From JASJAR01 sp038530285 (GTDB lineage: Bacteria > Pseudomonadota > Alphaproteobacteria > Rhodobacterales > Rhodobacteraceae), in contig JBCBCY010000002.1 in NCBI GenBank assembly GCA_038530285.1, positions 1-64,000 on the forward strand: a stretch of 64,000 bases of DNA, given 5' to 3'. How positions within the stretch are numbered: position 1 is the stretch's first letter; each line of letters starts with the position of its first letter. A model generated the notes under the pieces. It did not search any database. It was not told where the DNA came from and saw nothing but the letters and a program-made list of their open reading frames with translations. This document shows positions 27,565 through 35,930 of the stretch, piece after piece. The translations under genes and the position numbers were made by a program.

Positions 27565-28341
27565 ATGGCACAGCTTTCAGGAAAAACCGCAATCGTCACG
27601 GGTTCAAATTCTGGCATCGGCCTGGGGGTTGCCACCAGCTTCGCCGAAGCCGGGGCCAGTGTTGTGATCAATTCCTACACCGACAGTGAAGACGACCACG
27701 CGCTGGCCAAATCACTGTCAGACGCCCACGGGGTTGAGGTGCGCTATATCCAGGCCGACCTGTCGAAGGGGGACCAAGCCCGCGCCCTGGTCGAAAAGGC
27801 GGGTGCTTGCGATATTCTGGTGAACAACGCCGGCATCCAGCATGTTGCCCCCATCGAAGAGTTCCCGGTCGACAAATGGGATGCGATCATCGCGATCATG
27901 CTGTCGAGCGCGTTTCACACCACCGCCGTGGCCGTCCCGATGATGCGCAAGGCGGGGTGGGGCCGGGTGATCAACATCGCCTCGGCCCATGGATTGACCG
28001 CTTCCCCCTATAAGTCGGCCTATGTGTCGGCCAAGCACGGCGTCGTCGGGATGACGAAGGTCGTCGCACTTGAAACCGCCAAAGAGCCGATCACCGCCAA
28101 TGCCATTTGCCCGGGCTATGTCCTGACCCCGCTGGTGGAAAGCCAAATTCCCGATACGGCCAAGAAATACGGAATGAGCGAAGAGGAGGTCAAAGAGAAG
28201 GTGCTCCTTGAACGTCAGCCTTCGAAGGAATTTGCCACGACCGAGCAGCTCGGCGGGTTGGCGACATTTCTGTGCACCGACGCGGCCGCCCAGATTACCG
28301 GCACCACGCTGAGCATGGATGGCGGGTGGACCGCCCTATAG
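27565..28341 (+). CDS. bdhA: 3-hydroxybutyrate dehydrogenase
   Basis: Short-chain dehydrogenase of 258 residues that interconverts 3-hydroxybutyrate and acetoacetate with NAD, used in polyhydroxybutyrate turnover. The cofactor motif is TGSNSGIG (near 12), then NNAG (near 87), the catalytic Ser in NIASAHGL (near 139) and YVSAKHG (Tyr/Lys near 152-156). The Gln/His-rich substrate region NNAGIQHVAPIEEFP and the C-terminal end DGGWTAL are characteristic of the BdhA branch. TAAGAGG precedes the ATG. It stands alone, without phasin or synthase genes nearby. Confidence 0.93.
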   Translation: MAQLSGKTAIVTGSNSGIGLGVATSFAEAGASVVINSYTDSEDDHALAKSLSDAHGVEVRYIQADLSKGDQARALVEKAGACDILVNNAGIQHVAPIEEFPVDKWDAIIAIMLSSAFHTTAVAVPMMRKAGWGRVINIASAHGLTASPYKSAYVSAKHGVVGMTKVVALETAKEPITANAICPGYVLTPLVESQIPDTAKKYGMSEEEVKEKVLLERQPSKEFATTEQLGGLATFLCTDAAAQITGTTLSMDGGWTAL

Positions 28342-28349
28342 CTGGACAG

Positions 28350-28376
28350 AAAAAGGCCCGCCTTCGGGGCGGGCCT
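28350..28376 (-). terminator. Intrinsic terminator for the 82-residue gene
   Basis: Nine-bp perfect stem AGGCCCGCC / GGCGGGCCT with loop TTCGG (28354-28376). On the minus strand it is followed by five T. It lies between convergent bdhA and the small gene, and its U tract serves the minus-strand transcript. Confidence 0.8.
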
Positions 28377-28394
28377 GCAAGACTTGGGGGGTGG

Positions 28395-28634
28395 TTAGCT
28401 CAACCCGCCGCCGCCCATCATACCGCCGCCATCGCCGCCACCGTCGATCAACAGCACCGCGGCAATGATCGCCAGAAAGATCAGCGGGATCACGAAACCA
28501 GACGTGTCAGAGGTTTCTTCGGCAATCACTTCAGGCTCAAGAATGGGTTCGGCCAGCCCACCGGCCTGCGCGGCCTGTCCCGCCGTCAGTGCAAGGCTCA
28601 GGGCCGCGACGGTCGCAAATTTGGTCGTTTTCAT
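28395..28634 (-). CDS. Small exported membrane protein, Gly-rich tail
   Basis: About 79 residues from the ATG at 28634. It has a signal peptide (MKTTKFATVAALSLALTAGQAAQA), a short acidic stretch (EPILEPEVIAEET), one transmembrane helix (FVIPLIFLAIIAAVLLI) and a glycine/methionine-rich tail (DGGGDGGGMMGGGG). Similar small proteins occur in Rhodobacteraceae without known function. An in-frame ATG at 28643 is less likely because GGGATG sits as ribosome site for 28634. A strong terminator follows. Confidence 0.75.
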   Translation of the reverse strand: MKTTKFATVAALSLALTAGQAAQAGGLAEPILEPEVIAEETSDTSGFVIPLIFLAIIAAVLLIDGGGDGGGMMGGGGLS

Positions 28635-28704
28635 ATCACACATCCCATAGGTTGTGCGCGAAGCCTAGGGACGGCACCCGATTGATGCAAGAAATTCCAC
28701 GGTG

Positions 28705-29457
28705 TCAGCCGAATTCCTTGCTTCGAATTTCGGCAGGTATGGCGGGAATGTCATTGTTGGCCACGACGTCTGGGGTGCCGGGGGGATACACCAGGCCCGC
28801 CGAGATGATCAGCTTGGCGGCATCTTCAACCTTCATGTCCAAGGGCACCACGTCCGATTCCGGCAGGAACAACAAAAACCCAGACGTCGGGTTTGGGGTG
28901 GTCGGCAGGAAGACGGCGACCTTTTCTTCTTCCACCGGAATGCCGGTGCGGATCTCGCCGCGGGCCTTTGTGGAAATAAAGGCGATCGCCCAGATCCCGG
29001 GGCGCGGATATTGCACCAGACAGGCCTTTTCAAACGAATTGTCCGATTGGCTGAACACCGTTTCGGCCAGTTGTTTCACCCCGTTGTAGATGCTGCGCAC
29101 GACCGGCATCCGGTCCACCAGCCCTTCGGCCCACCGCAGAAAAGACCGCCCGATCAATCCCTTGGCCATCCAGCCCACAAGGATCGTGAAGATCAAAAAG
29201 ACGATCACGCCAATCCCGCGCACGTTGACTTCGATGATGTCTTCGCCCGTCAGGCCAAGCCAGCGGTTCAGAAGTTCGGTCGGCTGATAGGCATCGGGCA
29301 CAAACGGCCAGACAAAGCTGTCGACCCAGCCCACGACCGTCCAGATCAGCCAGCCGGTCAACCCGATGGGTGCGATCACCACAAGCCCCGTCAGGAACGA
29401 GGCGCGCAGACCTGCAAACATCGAGCGTTTGCGCTTGGGAGGCGTGTTTTCAGTCAT
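28705..29457 (-). CDS. DUF502 family membrane protein
   Basis: 250-residue protein with two hydrophobic segments (LRASFLTGLVVIAPIGLTGWLIW near 17-40 and GIGVIVFLIFTILVGWMAKG near 82-102) and the DUF502 signatures GWVDSFVWPF, VRSIYNGVKQLAETVF (near 141) and LVQYPRPGIWAIAFIST (near 170). The family is widespread in alphaproteobacteria and plants (LCV/COV) and is linked to membrane trafficking only in plants; the bacterial role is unknown. It is separated from psuG by 85 bases and may be downstream of it in a transcript. Confidence 0.9.
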   Translation of the reverse strand: MTENTPPKRKRSMFAGLRASFLTGLVVIAPIGLTGWLIWTVVGWVDSFVWPFVPDAYQPTELLNRWLGLTGEDIIEVNVRGIGVIVFLIFTILVGWMAKGLIGRSFLRWAEGLVDRMPVVRSIYNGVKQLAETVFSQSDNSFEKACLVQYPRPGIWAIAFISTKARGEIRTGIPVEEEKVAVFLPTTPNPTSGFLLFLPESDVVPLDMKVEDAAKLIISAGLVYPPGTPDVVANNDIPAIPAEIRSKEFG

Positions 29458-29542
29458 GAAGCCGTTTCGCGAATATGCGTCTGGGATAACTTAGGGTCGG
29501 GCCGGGGTCTGCACAACCGACGACCGGGGGCAGAGGGGGCCG

Positions 29543-30460
29543 TCATCGGCGTTTGGCGGCCAGTTCCTGTGCAATTCGGGCCGCAAGGCGCGCATTGTTG
29601 CGCACAAGGGCAATGTTTGTGCGCAAGGACGCCCCATCGGTGGCCTGAAATATCCGGTCAAGAATCCACGGCGTCACCGCTTTGCCGGTCACGCCCTGGG
29701 CTTCGGCCTCTGCGGTGGCGCGTTCAATGATGGGCACCATCGCGGTTGCGGGAATTTCCTTGGCCGCGGGCACCGGGTTGACCACCAATTGCCCGCCCGG
29801 CAGGCCCAGAGCGCGCTGATATCGGTGCGCGGCGGCGATATCGGCAGGCCGGTCCATCCGCAACGGGGCTGTGATGCCGGACGTGGTTGACCAGAAGGCC
29901 GGGATCTCGTTTTGACCAAACGCAATCACCGGCACGCCAAGGGTTTCCAGCCGTTCGATGGTCTTCGGCACGTCCAGGATCGCTTTTGGGCCCGCGGCGA
30001 CCACCGTCACCGGGGTTTCGGCCAATTCGGTGAGATCGGCGGAAATATCAAAGCTGGTCTCGGCCCCCCGGTGCACCCCGCCAATGCCGCCGGTGGCGAA
30101 CACCTCGATCCCGGCGGCCCGCGCCGCGATCATGGTGGCCGACACCGTGGTCGCCCCTGACCCGCCGATCGCAAGGATCGCAGCCATGTCGGCGCGCGAC
30201 AGTTTCGCGACCCCGGACCGACCGGCGAACCCTCTGAGATCTTCTGGCGACAATCCGATGCGGATCACCCCGTCGATCACCGCAATGGTGGCCGGTACCG
30301 CCCCTTCGGCGCGGATATCAGCCTCGCACGCCAGGGCGGTCTCGATATTGTCGGGGCTGGGCATGCCGTGGGTGATGATCGTCGATTCCAGCGCGACAAT
30401 CGCACGGGCCTCGGCGCGCGCGGCGGCCACTTCGGGGCTGAAGTCCATCGGTAAGGTCAT
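29543..30460 (-). CDS. psuG: Pseudouridine-5'-phosphate glycosidase
   Basis: Breaks the C-C bond of pseudouridine 5'-phosphate to give uracil and ribose 5-phosphate. It has 305 residues and the family motifs ALESTIITHGMPSPDN (near 24), TVSATMIAARAAGIEVFATGGIGGVHRGA (split here as TVSATM near 103 and FATGGIGGVHRGA near 115) and GPKAILDVPKTIERLETLGV (near 155). The start overlaps the psuK stop by four bases (ATGA), so kinase and glycosidase are made together for pseudouridine salvage. Confidence 0.95.
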   Translation of the reverse strand: MTLPMDFSPEVAAARAEARAIVALESTIITHGMPSPDNIETALACEADIRAEGAVPATIAVIDGVIRIGLSPEDLRGFAGRSGVAKLSRADMAAILAIGGSGATTVSATMIAARAAGIEVFATGGIGGVHRGAETSFDISADLTELAETPVTVVAAGPKAILDVPKTIERLETLGVPVIAFGQNEIPAFWSTTSGITAPLRMDRPADIAAAHRYQRALGLPGGQLVVNPVPAAKEIPATAMVPIIERATAEAEAQGVTGKAVTPWILDRIFQATDGASLRTNIALVRNNARLAARIAQELAAKRR

Positions 30461-31350
30461 GTTGGCCGATCTCCTGAGACGTAGGCCGCCGCAGAGCCGA
30501 GCGCGGCTTCAAGCGCGGCCTGGGGCGTTTTTCCGTTTGTTTCCGATGCGATATGGGCCGCCATGAAGGTATCACCGGCCCCCGTGACGCGCGTGACAAG
30601 GACCTGCGGCGGTGTCGCGGTCAACAGAGCCTCACGGTCTGCCGCCGCTGCCGTGCCCCCGCCATCGGTGACAAGGGCGCGCGCCGCACCGCGGCCGATC
30701 AACGCCGCCGCCGCATCGGGGGCACTGTCATGGGCGGCCTGCAACAACAGGTTCGCCTCTTCAAGGTTCACATAAAGCGTGCCGCGCCCTGCGGCCAGAA
30801 ACGGCAACAAGCGTTCGGCCTTGCCTGGTGACGCGGGCGCGATCCGCAAATCTGCCGCGGCAAACAGGGGGCTTTCGGCGATGTCGGCCAGAAGCGTCTC
30901 GGTCAGATTGCCGTCAAGTGCTACAAGCCCCGCATAGGGGGCATCCGCGCGGCCCAGGGTCCCGTCCGCCATAGGGGTCAGGATCTTGTCGCCGGCTTCT
31001 TCCAGCGAATGGGCATCGGCAATCGCTGCGATCAGCCCATTGGCGCCTTCGATGGCCATATAGGTGTCGGTGGGCAGATCATCAGACCGGTAGACATGGG
31101 CGGTTTCGATCCCGATGCGGTTTGCGTAAGCGATCAGCGCATCGCCGGCCTCATCCTGGCCGATGGCCGTCAGAAGAACCGGGTGCAGGTCGAACCGGCG
31201 CGCCGTCATCGCGATGTTCATCGCCACGCCGCCGGCCAGCCGGGTGATCCGCCCCGGCACATCCGAGCCTTGCCGCATCACCGCGCGCGACCGGCCGATC
31301 ACGTCCCACAGGACCGAGCCGATGCACAGGATGTCAGTGGGCGGTGTCAT
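30457..31350 (-). CDS. psuK: PfkB-family kinase, probable pseudouridine kinase
   Basis: Carbohydrate kinase of about 297 residues from the ATG at 31350. It has the N-terminal PfkB strand DILCIGSVLWDVIG, the GGVAMNIA signature (near 40) and the catalytic C-terminal motif VTRVTGAGDTFMAA (near 250) with the anion-hole GAGD and base Asp. The four-base overlap with psuG assigns it to pseudouridine phosphorylation. No good ribosome site precedes 31350, so the start is the least certain point; a longer frame to 31422 would overlap the divergent gene. Confidence 0.88.
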   Translation of the reverse strand: MTPPTDILCIGSVLWDVIGRSRAVMRQGSDVPGRITRLAGGVAMNIAMTARRFDLHPVLLTAIGQDEAGDALIAYANRIGIETAHVYRSDDLPTDTYMAIEGANGLIAAIADAHSLEEAGDKILTPMADGTLGRADAPYAGLVALDGNLTETLLADIAESPLFAAADLRIAPASPGKAERLLPFLAAGRGTLYVNLEEANLLLQAAHDSAPDAAAALIGRGAARALVTDGGGTAAAADREALLTATPPQVLVTRVTGAGDTFMAAHIASETNGKTPQAALEAALGSAAAYVSGDRPT

Positions 31351-31420
31351 ATGGGAAGGCTTGAAGGGTTTTGCGCAGGCCTGCAAGCGCGCTATTGTGA
31401 CCGCAAGGAGGATATGGACC

Positions 31421-32095
31421 ATGGCCGCGACGCTCCCGCCGGAGACCTTCGCCTTTCTGGGCGATTTGGCTCAGAACAATTCAAAGGACTGGTTTGAGGC
31501 CAACCGCGCCCGCTATGAGGCCCATTGGAAGGCGCCTGCACTGGCGTTTGTTGAGGCTGTCGCTAATCAGATGGCCGCCCTTGACCCCAGCTTGAAAGCG
31601 CAAGCCAAGATCAATGGCTCGCTCAGGCGGATCAACCGCGATGTGCGGTTTTCCAAGGACAAATCCCCCTACACCGCGTCGATGCATCTGGTGTTCTGGG
31701 CAGGCGAGCACCCGAACCGCAGCCCGGGCATGCACTTTGTGATCTACGCCGGCGGGGTCGGCTTTGGGTCGGGGCTGTGGGGGTTGGAGAAAGACCAGCT
31801 GCAAACCTGGCGCGATATGGTGGTGGACCCGGTCGAGGGCCCCAAGGTTCTGGCTGCGCTGGATCAGGCCGCGGCGGTGGGCTGCACGATGGGCGCACCG
31901 GATCTGGCGCGCCTGCCCAAAGGATACAGCGCCGAGGGCCGCGCGGCAGAGCTGTTGCGGTATAAATCGGTCGTGGCGCGCACCCATGAAGGGCTGCATC
32001 CGGCGTCCCATCTAACAGGAGCAGGGGCCAAAGACTGGGCGCTTGCGATGACGGCCGCCCATCTGCCGTTGTTGCGATTGTTGATGCTGCTTTGA
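31421..32095 (+). CDS. DUF2461 domain protein
   Basis: 224-residue cytosolic protein. The conserved patterns ETFAFLGDLAQNNSKDWFEANRARY (split: FAFLGDLAQNN, then KDWFEANRARYE) and RINRDVRFSKDKSPYTASMHL are the hallmarks of DUF2461 (TIGR02453), whose biochemical role is unknown. The start ATG at 31421 has an AAGGAGGA site at 31405-31412. It diverges from psuK with only 70 bases between starts, so promoters for both must be compact. Confidence 0.9.
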   Translation: MAATLPPETFAFLGDLAQNNSKDWFEANRARYEAHWKAPALAFVEAVANQMAALDPSLKAQAKINGSLRRINRDVRFSKDKSPYTASMHLVFWAGEHPNRSPGMHFVIYAGGVGFGSGLWGLEKDQLQTWRDMVVDPVEGPKVLAALDQAAAVGCTMGAPDLARLPKGYSAEGRAAELLRYKSVVARTHEGLHPASHLTGAGAKDWALAMTAAHLPLLRLLMLL

Positions 32096-32133
32096 GGCTC
32101 GGCAGGTTTTGCGCCACCTTCGGTGTCGCGCTG

Positions 32134-32181
32134 TTGGGGGTTCCACCCCCAAACCCCCGGAGTATTTTTGCCAGGATGAAG
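32134..32181. repeat. Dispersed intergenic repeat, copy B
   Basis: TTGGGGGTTCCACCCCCAAA is followed by CCCCCGGAGTATTTTTGCC and AGGATGAAG. It has the same layout as the copies at 17791 and 51015: a G-run/C-run palindrome and then a conserved AGTATTT-TGCCAGGATGAAG tail. It lies downstream of the DUF2461 gene and upstream of rpsB. Confidence 0.85.
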
Positions 32182-32333
32182 GGCCTTGTCAGGTGGGGGT
32201 TTATGCCGTACACGACGCCCACTTCACAGGCGGGGTCGGGCCCCGGGGGGAGACATCCCCTGACGGTCCACCGGTTGTCGCATCCGCGATGATGCCCCGC
32301 CGAGGATGAAACCGGAAAAAGGATAGATGCAGC

Positions 32334-33197
32334 ATGGCACTGCCTGAATTTACTTTGCGCCAGCTTCTTGAAGCAGGTGTGCACTTTGGTCACCAGACCC
32401 AGCGTTGGAATCCCAAGATGGCTGAGTTCATCTATGGCGATCGCAACGGCATTCACATTCTCGACCTGACCCAGACCGTTCCGATGCTTGATGCGGCTTT
32501 GAACGTGGTCCAGCAGACCGTCGCAAAAGGCGGGCGGATCCTGTTTGTGGGCACCAAGCGGCAGGCGCAGCGCCCGATTGCGGAAGCGGCTGAGAAATGT
32601 GCGCAATACTATATGAACCACCGTTGGCTGGGCGGCACGCTCACCAACTGGAAAACCGTGTCGCAGTCCATCGGCCGGCTTCGCACCATCGACGAACAGC
32701 TTGAAGTCGGCGCCGAAGGCCTGACGAAGAAAGAGCGTCTGGGCATGGAGCGTGAGCAGGGCAAACTGCAGGCCTCGCTTGGTGGGATCCGCGAAATGGG
32801 CGGCGTGCCGGACCTGTTGTTCGTCGTTGACGTCAACAAAGAAGACCTGGCCATTGCCGAAGCGCGCAAGCTTGGCATCCCCGTGGTCGCGATCGTCGAC
32901 ACCAATTGCTCGCCCGACGGCGTGGACTACGTGATCCCCGGCAATGATGACGCCGCCCGTGCCATAGCACTTTATACCGATCTGGTGGCGCGTGCCGCGC
33001 TTGACGGGATGAGCGCGCAGATGGGGGCCGCTGGCGTTGATATGGGCGCGTTTGAAGAGGTCGAGGAAGAGATCCCGGCTGAAGCGCCCGCCGAAGAAGC
33101 TGTCGCTGAAGCGCCCGCCGAAGAGGCCCCCGCTGAAGACACCGCCGCTGAAGCCCCCGCTGAAGTCCCGGTCGAAGAGCCCAAAGCCGAGGCCTGA
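32334..33197 (+). CDS. rpsB: 30S ribosomal protein S2 with long acidic tail
   Basis: Ribosomal protein of 287 residues, about 45 longer than E. coli S2. The core (LPEFTLRQLLEAGVHFGHQT, WLGGTLTNWKTV, PDLLFVVDVNKEDLAIAEA, GNDDAARAI) is complete to about residue 235. The rest is an Ala/Glu/Pro repeat tail (units such as EAPAEE and EAPAEV). Such tails occur on S2 of other alphaproteobacteria. The leader of about 150 bases after repeat B may carry regulation, but I see no defined element. Confidence 0.97.
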   Translation: MALPEFTLRQLLEAGVHFGHQTQRWNPKMAEFIYGDRNGIHILDLTQTVPMLDAALNVVQQTVAKGGRILFVGTKRQAQRPIAEAAEKCAQYYMNHRWLGGTLTNWKTVSQSIGRLRTIDEQLEVGAEGLTKKERLGMEREQGKLQASLGGIREMGGVPDLLFVVDVNKEDLAIAEARKLGIPVVAIVDTNCSPDGVDYVIPGNDDAARAIALYTDLVARAALDGMSAQMGAAGVDMGAFEEVEEEIPAEAPAEEAVAEAPAEEAPAEDTAAEAPAEVPVEEPKAEA

Positions 33198-33274
33198 TCA
33201 GGCCTGTCACACCAATGACATGCGGGCCGGGTTAAACCCCGGCACGCGCATTTCCAATTCGAAGGAGAGCCAAG

Positions 33275-34150
33275 ATGGCGATCACTGCAGCCCTTGTGAA
33301 AGAGCTTCGCGACAGCACCGGCGCGGGCATGATGGACGCGAAAAAGGCGCTGACCGAGACGGGCGGCGACATGGAGGCGGCCGTCGATTGGCTGCGCACC
33401 AAGGGCCTGGCCAAGGCGGCCAAGAAATCCGGCCGCACGGCCGCCGAAGGTCTTGTGGCGGTTGCAGTTGAGGGCGGCAAAGGCGTCGCGGTTGAGGTCA
33501 ATTCCGAGACCGATTTCGTTGGCAAGAACGCAGAGTTTCAGGAGATGGTCGGCGGCATTGCCAAACTGGCGCTGAACGTGTCGGATATCGATGCGCTGTT
33601 GGCATCCGACATGGGCGGCAAAACCGTCCAGGACGTGCTGACGGCAAAAATCGCCACCATCGGCGAGAATATGTCGGTGCGCCGCATGGCCACGGTGGAA
33701 GGCGGCACCGTTGTGTCCTACGTGCACAACGCGGCGGCCCCCGACATGGGCAAAATCGGCGTGCTGGTCGCGATGACCGGCGATGATGCGGCTTTCGGCA
33801 AGCAGGTTGCGATGCATATCGCGGCTGTGAACCCGGCGTCGCTGTCCGAAGACGATCTGGACCCGGCCGTGGTCGAAAAGGAAAAGACCGTTCAGATGGA
33901 TATTGCCCGCGAATCCGGCAAGCCCGAAGCCGTGATCGAAAAGATGATCATCGGCCGGATGAAAAAGTACATGGCCGAGGTGACGCTGTTGAACCAGAGC
34001 TTCGTGGTGAACCCGGACCTGACGGTGGGGGCGGCCGCCAAGGACGCGGGTGTGGAAATCACCGGTTTTGTGCGCCTGGAAGTGGGCGAGGGGATCGAGG
34101 TTGAAAAAGAAGACTTCGCCGCCGAGGTCGCCAAAGCCGCGCAGGGTTAA
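33275..34150 (+). CDS. tsf: Translation elongation factor Ts
   Basis: Nucleotide exchange factor for EF-Tu, 291 residues. The N-terminal UBA-like domain (VKELRDSTGAGMMDAKKAL), the TDFV contact (NSETDFVGKN near 77) and the coiled-coil/dimer subdomains are complete. GAAGGAGAG stands before the ATG. rpsB-tsf is a universal pair, and a strong terminator at 34191 ends the unit. Confidence 0.97.
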   Translation: MAITAALVKELRDSTGAGMMDAKKALTETGGDMEAAVDWLRTKGLAKAAKKSGRTAAEGLVAVAVEGGKGVAVEVNSETDFVGKNAEFQEMVGGIAKLALNVSDIDALLASDMGGKTVQDVLTAKIATIGENMSVRRMATVEGGTVVSYVHNAAAPDMGKIGVLVAMTGDDAAFGKQVAMHIAAVNPASLSEDDLDPAVVEKEKTVQMDIARESGKPEAVIEKMIIGRMKKYMAEVTLLNQSFVVNPDLTVGAAAKDAGVEITGFVRLEVGEGIEVEKEDFAAEVAKAAQG

Positions 34151-34190
34151 GCCCTGGGGTTAAGCCTGACCCCAAGCCCTTGATAAACGT

Positions 34191-34220
34191 AAAAAAAGCC
34201 GCCCCCCAGGGCGGCTTTTT
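34191..34220 (+). terminator. Intrinsic terminator of rpsB-tsf
   Basis: Stem GCCGCCC / GGGCGGC (34198-34204 and 34209-34215), loop CCCA, flanked by seven A on the left and five T on the right, 40 bases after the tsf stop. The A/T flanks extend the stem and make it potentially bidirectional. Confidence 0.9.
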
Positions 34221-34222
34221 CT

Positions 34223-34545
34223 ATCGTCGCTACAGATGTCACTCGTCTTGCAAAAAACACCACTTGCTAAAATGGCGACGTGGCCTCACCCGACCACGCC
34301 GCCACTCGCCCCGGTCGTCGGGGATGAGGACTTGGGCGATATACCGACCTCCCACCCCGAAAAATAAGGGTCTCTGGCCAGCTCCGGTTTCCCGGCATCC
34401 ATCCGTGTACCCCCAATACACTGGGCCACCCGGCGGACATGTTCCTTAGGCAAATGCCACCACTCACGGAACAATATTACTTTGCCAGATGATGATTTGA
34501 CCGAATAGTCAGGAATTCCTTACCTAGGGTAAATTCCTTCTTACC
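34223..34545. other. Gene-poor stretch between tsf and the luxR-type gene
   Basis: 323 bases without a convincing gene; the short minus-strand frames here have no ribosome site or family resemblance. A 13-bp palindrome TTACCTAGGGTAA lies at 34520-34532, close to the stop of the luxR-type gene, flanked by near-symmetric GGAATTCC and ATTCC. No U tract follows it. Confidence 0.5.
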
Positions 34546-35289
34546 TCAGGGCTCCAAAACGAAGATTTGGTTTTGAAATGAAGCCTTTAGCACGGCTTGC
34601 GCGGTGGTTTCAGCCTCCAGCATTTCGCGCGCCAGACGCAGGTGTTTTTCCACCGTGGCCAGGGAAACGCCCAGAATGATCGCAATGTCCTGCGTGGTTT
34701 TGCCTTCGCCGACCCATTCCAAAACCTCGCGCTGGCGCGGCGTCAGGGTCTTGGGACCGATGAAGGGCAGGGTGGATATTCGCAGATGTGCGATCTGGTT
34801 CATCACCAGAATGTCGCGGCCAAAGGCCTCCCACAGGTCATCCACCTCATCCTGGGTCATGCCCGATTTGGCCACCAGCCCGATGGCGCCCTTGGACCGG
34901 GGCGAGATGTCCTTGAACGAAATCGAATAGCCCGCAGAAATCCCGTGCGAGCGGTTGAATTCCATTACGCGGCGTTCTTCAGCGGTCAGTTGATCGCAGT
35001 TTTCAGCCATCCAGCGCCAGGAACACGCGCCCACATTCTCAACCGACCAGCGCACCATAGGGGCGTGAAAATACATGCCTTTTTCGAAAAACGGTTCCAG
35101 AAACTCGGGCCCGTGATTGGACAACACCAGAAACCCCTCGCGGTCGTACTGGTTCAGGCTGGCGCGGTGCCGAGTAAACCCGTAAAGCGCGCGGTCAAAG
35201 CCGAACCTTTCCATCGCGGCCAGGTGAAACGGCCAAACCTCTTCAACGCGTTCAAACGTCAGTAGCTCTTCGAGATAGTCGCGCAGCAT
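34546..35289 (-). CDS. LuxR-family solo regulator with altered ligand pocket
   Basis: Transcription factor of 247 residues: autoinducer-binding domain (about 15-165) and C-terminal LuxR HTH (LTPRQREVLEWVGEGKTTQD then IAIILGVSLATVEKHLRLA, about 180-240). Aligned by eye to TraR, the AHL-contact residues Trp57, Tyr61 and Asp70 are Phe, Phe and Ala here (segment PEFLEPFFEKGMYFHAPMV), while Pro71, Trp85 and Gly113 are kept. That pattern is seen in LuxR solos that sense something other than a standard AHL. No luxI is nearby. Its ATG overlaps the aroQ stop by one base (TGATG), so it is translated from the aroQ message. Confidence 0.9.
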   Translation of the reverse strand: MLRDYLEELLTFERVEEVWPFHLAAMERFGFDRALYGFTRHRASLNQYDREGFLVLSNHGPEFLEPFFEKGMYFHAPMVRWSVENVGACSWRWMAENCDQLTAEERRVMEFNRSHGISAGYSISFKDISPRSKGAIGLVAKSGMTQDEVDDLWEAFGRDILVMNQIAHLRISTLPFIGPKTLTPRQREVLEWVGEGKTTQDIAIILGVSLATVEKHLRLAREMLEAETTAQAVLKASFQNQIFVLEP

Positions 35290-35732
35290 CAGTCGGACCC
35301 TTCAAGATGATCCACCATCGCGCGGATCGCCAAACTGTAGCTCATCGGACCGAAACCCGCGATCTGACCGATGCATCGCGCCACCAGACAGGACGTATGG
35401 CGAAACGCTTCGCGGGTGTGGACATTCGACAGATGCACTTCGATCACCGGCGTGTCGATCGACCCGATCGCATCGCCAAGCGCATGGGACGTATGCGTGA
35501 ACGCGCCGGCATTGAAGATCACGCCGTCAAACTCACCAACGGTTGCATGCAGCGCATCGATCAATTCGCCTTCGTGGTTCGATTGTTGCCACGACAACGT
35601 AATCCCCAGATCCTGCGCGAGGGCCCCGCAGGCCGCTTCAATCTCTGCCAATGTTGTCGCACCGTAAACATCGGGCTGCCGTGTGCCCAGCAGGTTTAGA
35701 TTTGGCCCGTTCAGCACCAGAAACTTTGACAT
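35289..35732 (-). CDS. aroQ: Type II 3-dehydroquinate dehydratase
   Basis: Shikimate pathway enzyme of 147 residues; it dehydrates 3-dehydroquinate. The NGPNLNLLGTRQPDVYG motif holds the catalytic Arg and Tyr, SNHEGELID and NAGAFTHTS follow, and HLSNVHTREAFRHTS carries the active His. I start it at the ATG at 35732, where GGGGAG is the ribosome site; the longer frame to 35795 adds unrelated residues. It is translationally coupled to the downstream LuxR solo, an unusual partner. Confidence 0.95.
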   Translation of the reverse strand: MSKFLVLNGPNLNLLGTRQPDVYGATTLAEIEAACGALAQDLGITLSWQQSNHEGELIDALHATVGEFDGVIFNAGAFTHTSHALGDAIGSIDTPVIEVHLSNVHTREAFRHTSCLVARCIGQIAGFGPMSYSLAIRAMVDHLEGSD

Positions 35733-35930
35733 TTCTTTCTCCCCAAGAACGGAAGGCGGGCTGCATAAGAGTGGCGCTGCGCGCATCCGTCGCAAATTTG
35801 TCTAGGGCGAAGTGCAGGGTTCTGCAAGTTTTCAGAGGTTCGACAGAGTGTTGGTTAACATAATACCGATTATGAGAACTACGGATTGAAGTTTTATAAG
35901 GGTTTAGCAGCGTCACATGAACGCCCCGTG

